Source of the DNA: Hufsiella ginkgonis
GTDB taxonomy: Bacteria > Bacteroidota > Bacteroidia > Sphingobacteriales > Sphingobacteriaceae
Length of the DNA: 64,000 nt
Direction of reading: 5' to 3'
NCBI RefSeq assembly: GCF_009834915.1
Contig: NZ_WVHS01000004.1
Span: 248,001 to 312,000 of the forward strand
Part shown: in pieces, positions 59,908 to 64,000 of the stretch
How positions within the stretch are numbered: position 1 is the first letter of the stretch
How the letters are laid out: each line of letters begins with the position of its first letter
The notes under the pieces: model-generated
What the model saw: only the letters and a program-made list of their open reading frames with translations
The model's database searches: none
Told to the model about the DNA's origin: nothing
Made by a program: the position numbers and the translations under genes

Positions 59908-60726
59908 TTACCGGAAAAGAGCGCTGAATGCCTGGCTGATCCTGCCTCTTATTGATAGCGGGCGCCCGGCTTCTCTGGCCGGGTTGTCATTAAACCATCC
60001 GAAGATCTCATTATCGAATCTTGATACGATGAGGATTTCACTTATCGGTAAAATGATACCCAGTTTTTCATCCAGCTCATTTACCCTGTCCTTAAGGATA
60101 TAGGCTTTACGTATGTCGGTATACCTGGTTGTAAGCTCCAACCTGAGGGTTTCTTTATTTCGATACCCGCTAAAACTAGGCATGATACTTATATAAGGCT
60201 CCCCGATAGGTTGTGATATTTTATTCACGATCCCAATATAAATCTTGTTGCTTTTAGTGGTCAGCATCAGCATTTTGTCTTCTTCCTGTACTTCGCTAAC
60301 CGACCGCCAGAATAATTTTTCCAGTTGCGTTCCCCACCGTTCGATAGTGTAATCGAAAGAAAATTTCCTTGTGAAAAATATATTAAAAAATAATGCGAGC
60401 GGATAGGAAATTAAAAAAAACAGGATCGCATGCTTAAGGCCGGGAACATCTTTTCCGACTACTTTGGATACGAACGCACTTATTTCTCCGCGATAAAAAA
60501 CCATTTTCCCGGTTTTGATGACATACAAGTCCAGGTATCTTTCGGAGCGGAGTATAAAATAATCAAAAAGATAACCGACTACAGCAATTAAACAGGAGGT
60601 GATCAATGCGTTAAAAATCAGCCGTTGCTTTTCGACGCGTTGGTGATAAAATTTCGTCAGGTTAAAAGTGGAAAGAAAAAGATAACCACCAAGGAGTGGC
60701 AGAAGGATCAAATCCAGCCTCGGCAT
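59908..60726 (-). CDS. Unrecognised membrane protein with cytoplasmic beta-rich domain
   Basis: 272 residues. Three likely membrane helices: LDLILLPLLGGYLFLSTF (4-21), IFNALITSCLIAVVGYLFDYFI (37-58) and LKHAILFFLISYPLALFFNIFF (97-118). The remaining part contains EEDKMLMLTTKSNKIYIGIVNKI, PYISIMPSFSGYRNKETLRLELTTRY and KLGIILPISEILIVSRFD. The K-I-Y-I-G-x-V motif resembles domains that bind or transport small solutes, or the DUF6338 group, but I cannot name a family. The next gene upstream is a 59-residue protein 32 bases away. Confidence 0.7.
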   Translation of the reverse strand: MPRLDLILLPLLGGYLFLSTFNLTKFYHQRVEKQRLIFNALITSCLIAVVGYLFDYFILRSERYLDLYVIKTGKMVFYRGEISAFVSKVVGKDVPGLKHAILFFLISYPLALFFNIFFTRKFSFDYTIERWGTQLEKLFWRSVSEVQEEDKMLMLTTKSNKIYIGIVNKISQPIGEPYISIMPSFSGYRNKETLRLELTTRYTDIRKAYILKDRVNELDEKLGIILPISEILIVSRFDNEIFGWFNDNPAREAGRPLSIRGRISQAFSALFR

Positions 60727-60758
60727 AACAAAAAACCGATTAAAGTAGGTTCAGGAAA

Positions 60759-60938
60759 TCAGGAACGTTTATTCGCCGCCTCGTTAAGTTTATCTATCAG
60801 CGCCAGCGATTTAGCCTTGTCATGAAAAATGTCTTCACTTTTCATGTAAAAATCACCGTTGGAAGTTACTACTATTCGCTTTAGATCAGACGTATCCTTC
60901 CTGTTTTTCCAATTCAAAAAAGCTTTAATCAGTCCCAT
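60759..60938 (-). CDS. Small hypothetical protein (59 residues)
   Basis: Starts ATG 60938-60936, stop 60761-60759. The protein begins MGLIKAFLNWKNRKDTSDLK, then RIVVTSNGDFYMKSEDIFHD, then KAKSLALIDKLNEAANKRS. It has one beta-type segment (IVVTSNGDFYM) and an amphipathic helix near the end. The upstream sequence is AT-rich. It lies 32 bases before the membrane protein on the same strand, a likely operon partner. No family recognised; confidence rests on codon-like composition and position. Confidence 0.6.
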   Translation of the reverse strand: MGLIKAFLNWKNRKDTSDLKRIVVTSNGDFYMKSEDIFHDKAKSLALIDKLNEAANKRS

Positions 60939-61060
60939 ACAGATGTCTATTATGTAAAACTAAATATATTTAACTAAAGAATCAATAGGCTAACTAATTT
61001 ACCCCGTTATATTACTGTATACAAACCCCAGGCCATTTTATAGGGGCTGCAAAAAAAAAA

Positions 61061-61084
61061 ACGCGACTGGAATACCAGTCACGT
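61061..61084 (-). terminator. Rho-independent terminator of ahcY
   Basis: ACGCGACTGG (61061-61070), loop AATA, CCAGTCACGT (61075-61084). The single mismatch becomes a G.U pair on the minus strand; a T-run on both sides (the A-run 61051-61060 gives the U-tract on the minus strand). It is 23 bases past the ahcY stop. Confidence 0.85.
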
Positions 61085-61106
61085 TTTTTTATAGGTAACC
61101 GGCCGT

Positions 61107-62423
61107 TTAATACCGGTACGCATCCGATTTAAACGGACCTTCCACCTGCACGCCGATATAATCGGCCTGGTGCTGATCGAGGGTTTCGAGCTCTACACCG
61201 ATTTTTGCCAGGTGCAGGCGCGCTACTTTTTCATCAAGCGCCTTAGGAAGCACATACACTTTGTTCTCGTATTTATCCGAGTTGGTCCACAGCTCCAGCT
61301 GCGCCAGGGTCTGGTTGGTAAACGAGTTAGACATTACGAAAGAAGGGTGACCGGTTGCACAGCCAAGGTTCACCAAACGGCCTTCAGCCAGGATGATAAT
61401 GTCTTTACCATCGATGGTGTATTTATCGACCTGCGGCTTGATCTCTACCTTGGTATCGCCATAATTGGCATTGAGCCAGGCCATATCGATCTCGTTGTCG
61501 AAGTGACCGATGTTACAAACGATCGCTTTATCTTTTAAGCCCCTGAAGTGCTCGGCACGAACGATGTCGCAGTTACCGGTAGTAGTTACCACGATGTCGA
61601 CTTCGCCTATAACCGAAGATAACTTTTTCACCTGGTAACCTTCCATTGCGGCCTGCAGAGCGCAGATCGGGTCGATTTCGGTAACGATCACGCGTACGCC
61701 TTGTGAGCTCAATGATTCGGCAGAACCTTTACCTACATCACCATAACCGCAAACTACGGCTACTTTACCGGCAAGCATGATATCGGTTGCACGGCGGATG
61801 GCGTCGACCAGCGATTCGCGGCAACCGTACTTATTATCGAATTTAGATTTGGTAACGGAGTCGTTCACGTTGATGGCCGGCAGGTGCAAGGTACCGTTCT
61901 TCATGCGCTCGTATAAGCGGTGAACGCCGGTAGTAGTTTCTTCAGACAGGCCTTTTATCGCCGCGATAAGCTCAGGGTACTTATCGAATACCATGTTTGT
62001 CAGATCGCCGCCGTCGTCGAGGATCATGTTCAGCGGTTTGCGGTCTTCGCCGAAATGAAGGGTTTGCTCGATGCACCAGTCGAACGACTCGGCATCCATG
62101 CCTTTCCATGCGTAAACCTGGATCCCGGCGGCAGCGATGGCGGCGGCGGCATGGTCCTGGGTTGAAAAGATGTTACAGGACGACCAGGTAACTTCGGCGC
62201 CAAGCTCGATCAAAGTTTCGATAAGTACCGCCGTTTGGATGGTCATATGCAGGCATCCTGCAATGCGGGCGCCGGCAAGGGGTTTACTCGCACCGAATTC
62301 TTCGCGAAGCGCCATTAAGCCCGGCATTTCTGCTTCTGCTAACCCGATCTCTTTGCGGCCCCATTCCGCCAGTGAAATGTCCTTAACTTTGTAAGGTACG
62401 TAAGTTGTCTCTACTGATGACAT
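61107..62423 (-). CDS. ahcY: Adenosylhomocysteinase (SAH hydrolase)
   Basis: 438 residues with the complete family layout. Start [50 protein letters not shown] (substrate domain), [32 protein letters not shown] with the NAD-contacting Lys/Asp, the Rossmann [52 protein letters not shown] and the C-terminal DAYRY needed for NAD binding. Reaction: S-adenosylhomocysteine to adenosine and homocysteine in the activated-methyl cycle. Promoter and terminator are both visible, so it is monocistronic. No SAH riboswitch is evident in its short leader. Confidence 0.97.
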   Translation of the reverse strand: MSSVETTYVPYKVKDISLAEWGRKEIGLAEAEMPGLMALREEFGASKPLAGARIAGCLHMTIQTAVLIETLIELGAEVTWSSCNIFSTQDHAAAAIAAAGIQVYAWKGMDAESFDWCIEQTLHFGEDRKPLNMILDDGGDLTNMVFDKYPELIAAIKGLSEETTTGVHRLYERMKNGTLHLPAINVNDSVTKSKFDNKYGCRESLVDAIRRATDIMLAGKVAVVCGYGDVGKGSAESLSSQGVRVIVTEIDPICALQAAMEGYQVKKLSSVIGEVDIVVTTTGNCDIVRAEHFRGLKDKAIVCNIGHFDNEIDMAWLNANYGDTKVEIKPQVDKYTIDGKDIIILAEGRLVNLGCATGHPSFVMSNSFTNQTLAQLELWTNSDKYENKVYVLPKALDEKVARLHLAKIGVELETLDQHQADYIGVQVEGPFKSDAYRY

Positions 62424-62445
62424 AATTTTGATTTTAAATGAAGCG

Positions 62446-62477
62446 CAAAGGTAACGGATCGGATCGTGAATAACAAA
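62446..62477 (-). promoter_or_regulatory. Promoter of ahcY (TTTG-N20-TACCTTTG)
   Basis: On the minus strand TTTG (62477-62474), 20 bases, then TACCTTTG (62453-62446): both elements exact and properly spaced. The transcript would start near 62440, giving a leader of about 17 bases. Confidence 0.8.
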
Positions 62478-62548
62478 GCGGGAAGTTTACCCTTCGTAAT
62501 CCCAAAGTAAAACTCTCCTCCTGCAATCGCTGCTAATCAAACATTTCC

Positions 62549-62556
62549 TATTTTTG
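62549..62556 (+). promoter_or_regulatory. -7 element TATTTTTG of the bacilliredoxin gene
   Basis: Exact TAnnTTTG match, 19 bases before the ATG at 62576. No convincing -33 TTG. Confidence 0.5.
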
Positions 62557-62575
62557 TAATCCAAAAACAAAAGAG

Positions 62576-62986
62576 ATGTATCCAGAATATTTAGTAGCCC
62601 CTATGCGCCAGGACCTTACGGGCGCCGGCTTTGAGGAGTTAAAAACGCCTGAAGAGGTTGACGCCGCCGTGAAATCGGAAGGCACCGTACTGGTGGTGGT
62701 TAATTCAGTTTGTGGTTGTGCCGCTGCGAATGCACGTCCTGCCGCCAAAATTGCCTCGAAAAATGAAAAACATCCCGACAAACTCGTAACCGTTTTCGCC
62801 GGAATGGAGAAGGATGCGGTAGACCAGGCACGCGGATACATGCTGCCTTACCCACCTTCATCGCCTTCGATGGCATTGTTTAAAGACGGAAAGCTTGTGC
62901 ATATCATCGAGCGTCACCAGATCGAGGGAAGACCTGCGCAGATGATCGCTGATAATTTGATCGGTGCGTTCGAGGCGTACTGCTAA
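62576..62986 (+). CDS. Bacilliredoxin (BrxA/BrxB family)
   Basis: 136 residues, thioredoxin fold. The C-x-C active site is Cys46-Gly-Cys48 in VVNSVCGCAAANARPA, exactly the BrxA/BrxB (YphP/YqiW) CGC motif. MYPEYLVAPMRQDLTGAGFEELKTPEEVD and SPSMALFKDGKLVHIIERHQIEGR are conserved blocks. In Firmicutes these enzymes remove bacillithiol from proteins; Bacteroidota homologues are widespread, but whether bacillithiol is made here is not shown. It is divergent from ahcY. Confidence 0.95.
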   Translation: MYPEYLVAPMRQDLTGAGFEELKTPEEVDAAVKSEGTVLVVVNSVCGCAAANARPAAKIASKNEKHPDKLVTVFAGMEKDAVDQARGYMLPYPPSSPSMALFKDGKLVHIIERHQIEGRPAQMIADNLIGAFEAYC

Positions 62987-62994
62987 GGTTTTTT

Positions 62995-63066
62995 TCAGTT
63001 GTCGGTGATCAGTTATATCAGCGCCGGCATGCGCCACACGCCCTGAAACTGATCACTGATCACTGA
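62995..63066. terminator. Imperfect inverted repeat between bacilliredoxin and cdaA
   Basis: Arms TCAGTTGTCGGTGATCAGTT (62995-63014) and AACTGATCACTGATCACTGA (63047-63066) pair at 17 of 20 positions, and two of the three exceptions are G.U pairs in plus-strand RNA. The loop contains GCGC...GCGC. The right arm has overlapping direct copies of GATCACT. Convergent position suggests a terminator formed from a dispersed repeat. Confidence 0.55.
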
Positions 63067-63077
63067 AACCTGATCAA

Positions 63078-63866
63078 TTACGCATCCTTATTCAGTAACC
63101 TTTCCAATTCCGCGTACCCCACGTTCATTTTAACGCGGCCCTGTTTGGCATAGGCTATCTCACCTGTTTCTTCAGACACGATCACGGCTACGGCATCGCT
63201 TACTTCCGAAATACCAATACCGGCACGATGCCGGAGGCCGAAATGAAGCGGGAGATTTTCATTATCCGTTAAGGGAAGGATGCAGCTGGCGCATTTTAAC
63301 TTCCCGTCGGTGATTACCACGGCGCCGTCATGCAGCGGGCTGTATTTCTGGAAAATACTCTCCAGCAGCCGTTTAGAGATGTGCGCATCCATGGATTCGC
63401 CGCTGTTCTGGTAATACTGCTCGTCGAAGTATTTCGCAAAAATGATCAGTGCGCCGGTCCGGCTGGCCTTCATGCTTTTGCAGGCATCAAGCGTAGCTTT
63501 GATATAAGCGAGGTTGGTTTTTTTCAGCGTTTTATCTCCGAAGAAATAAGTCCACCAGGTATTTTTCTTGAGGTTCGCATTTTTGCCAATGAGCAACAGG
63601 AACCTGCGTATCTCCTGCTGGAAAACGATGATGAGCGCCAGGAACCCTACCTGCACAAATCCACCCAGGATCCGGCTCAATAGGCGCATGCTCAGCTGAT
63701 CTACCAGGATATAGGCCAGGTAAATGATCACCAGTCCAAAGAGTATGTTTACCGCAATAGTGCCCCGGATGAGGTTATACACATAGTACATGATCACCGC
63801 CACCAGGATAATGTCGACCACGTCGAGCAGCCGGATATGGAGGAAACTTAGATCGAGGCCTTGCAT
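63078..63866 (-). CDS. cdaA: Diadenylate cyclase CdaA
   Basis: 262 residues. Three N-terminal membrane helices (VDIILVAVIMYYVYNLI, AVNILFGLVIIYLAYILVDQL, ILGGFVQVGFLALIIVFQQEIRRF), then the DisA_N/DAC domain with GALIIFAK, DGAVVI (the D-G-A motif near 184) and GLRHRAGIGISE (the R-H-R motif near 217). It makes the second messenger cyclic di-AMP from two ATP, which controls potassium transport and osmolyte balance. The start MQGLDLSFLHIRLLD is the family-typical one. An exact -7 element lies upstream at 63941-63934. Confidence 0.95.
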   Translation of the reverse strand: MQGLDLSFLHIRLLDVVDIILVAVIMYYVYNLIRGTIAVNILFGLVIIYLAYILVDQLSMRLLSRILGGFVQVGFLALIIVFQQEIRRFLLLIGKNANLKKNTWWTYFFGDKTLKKTNLAYIKATLDACKSMKASRTGALIIFAKYFDEQYYQNSGESMDAHISKRLLESIFQKYSPLHDGAVVITDGKLKCASCILPLTDNENLPLHFGLRHRAGIGISEVSDAVAVIVSEETGEIAYAKQGRVKMNVGYAELERLLNKDA

Positions 63867-63933
63867 ATACGTTGGACGTTAGGAAAGTAGTAAGCTGAAG
63901 GTCGGGGTTGTATCATGATTACTTTACTGCTTG

Positions 63934-63941
63934 CAAATATA
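63934..63941 (-). promoter_or_regulatory. -7 element TATATTTG of cdaA
   Basis: Exact TAnnTTTG on the minus strand, 67 bases before the ATG. Around it are ACGTTGGACGTTAGG (63868-63885) and ACGTTAAACGTC (63975-63990), copies of the repeat type seen at 5903-5965. Confidence 0.45.
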
Positions 63942-64000
63942 TGGGTTATCGCGGGCGTTTTGCAGGAGCGTTAAACGTTAAACGTCAGACTTACCAGTTT

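Noticed and set aside
62424-62460. SAH riboswitch upstream of ahcY
   Set aside because: The predicted leader is only about 17 bases because the promoter is close to the ATG; no room for an aptamer.
1-64000. tRNA, rRNA genes or CRISPR arrays
   Set aside because: No cloverleaf with the GTTCGA-type T-loop, no rRNA-like conserved stretches, and no regularly spaced direct repeats were seen on either strand.

Overview
The window looks like the chromosome of a soil- or plant-type Bacteroidota, most likely the Sphingobacteriia/Chitinophagia side. The reasons are a SusC/SusD pair heading a large glycan-utilisation locus, promoters of the Bacteroidota type (TTG or TTTG, about 20 bases, TAnnTTTG) with almost no Shine-Dalgarno sequences, many secreted or lipid-anchored enzymes, an ECF sigma/HEAT/DUF4097 operon, and roughly even base composition by eye. 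I see no rRNA, tRNA, CRISPR array or complete insertion sequence.

Region 1 (1-10 kb) holds a cut-off PVC-type dehydrogenase-like gene, a secreted FAD oxidoreductase, then a gene graveyard (about 2.1-3.5 kb and 7.05-7.26 kb) with remnants of at least five genes. Small metabolic genes are interspersed: SRPBCC, luciferase-like oxidoreductase, VOC, sulfite-oxidase-like and aldo/keto reductase. A large MG2/plug-like envelope protein follows.

Region 2 (35.4 down to 12.4 kb, all minus strand) is a polysaccharide utilisation locus: SusC, SusD, GH16, GH3, three GH30, a GH55-like/beta-propeller protein, GH5, a seven-heme cytochrome c, a 7TM receptor ending in an IS1595-type transposase zinc ribbon, and GH2-malectin. 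A TPR-histidine kinase follows. The enzyme set points to beta-1,3/1,6-glucan (laminarin, yeast or fungal wall glucan). A promoter and an inverted repeat lie upstream of SusC, and a strong RNA hairpin separates SusD from the enzyme genes. The cytochrome and receptor, packed 10-11 bases apart inside the enzyme operon, are the most unusual part of the window.

Region 3 (35.8-46.5 kb) has an M28 peptidase, Dabb and DsbA-like proteins, then a GbsR/MarR regulator with a perfect palindromic operator. A six-gene operon follows (DCC oxidoreductase, TIGR01777 epimerase, membrane protein, wax-synthase/MBOAT acyltransferase, SRPBCC, membrane protein). A degenerate copy of the operator with the same geometry precedes this operon, which suggests a self-contained regulated lipid or envelope module. 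A lone receiver protein, OsmC and two glycosyltransferases come next.

Region 4 (46.7-64 kb) is mainly housekeeping: MgtE, cysteine synthase family, exonuclease-GIY-YIG fusion, polysaccharide deacetylase, TolC plus membrane-fusion protein, GpsA, ECF sigma/HEAT/DUF4097 operon, DEAD-box helicase, an unrecognised membrane protein with a 59-residue partner, AhcY, bacilliredoxin and CdaA. Several intergenic hairpins carry G.U pairs only on the transcribed strand, which supports their role as RNA terminators.
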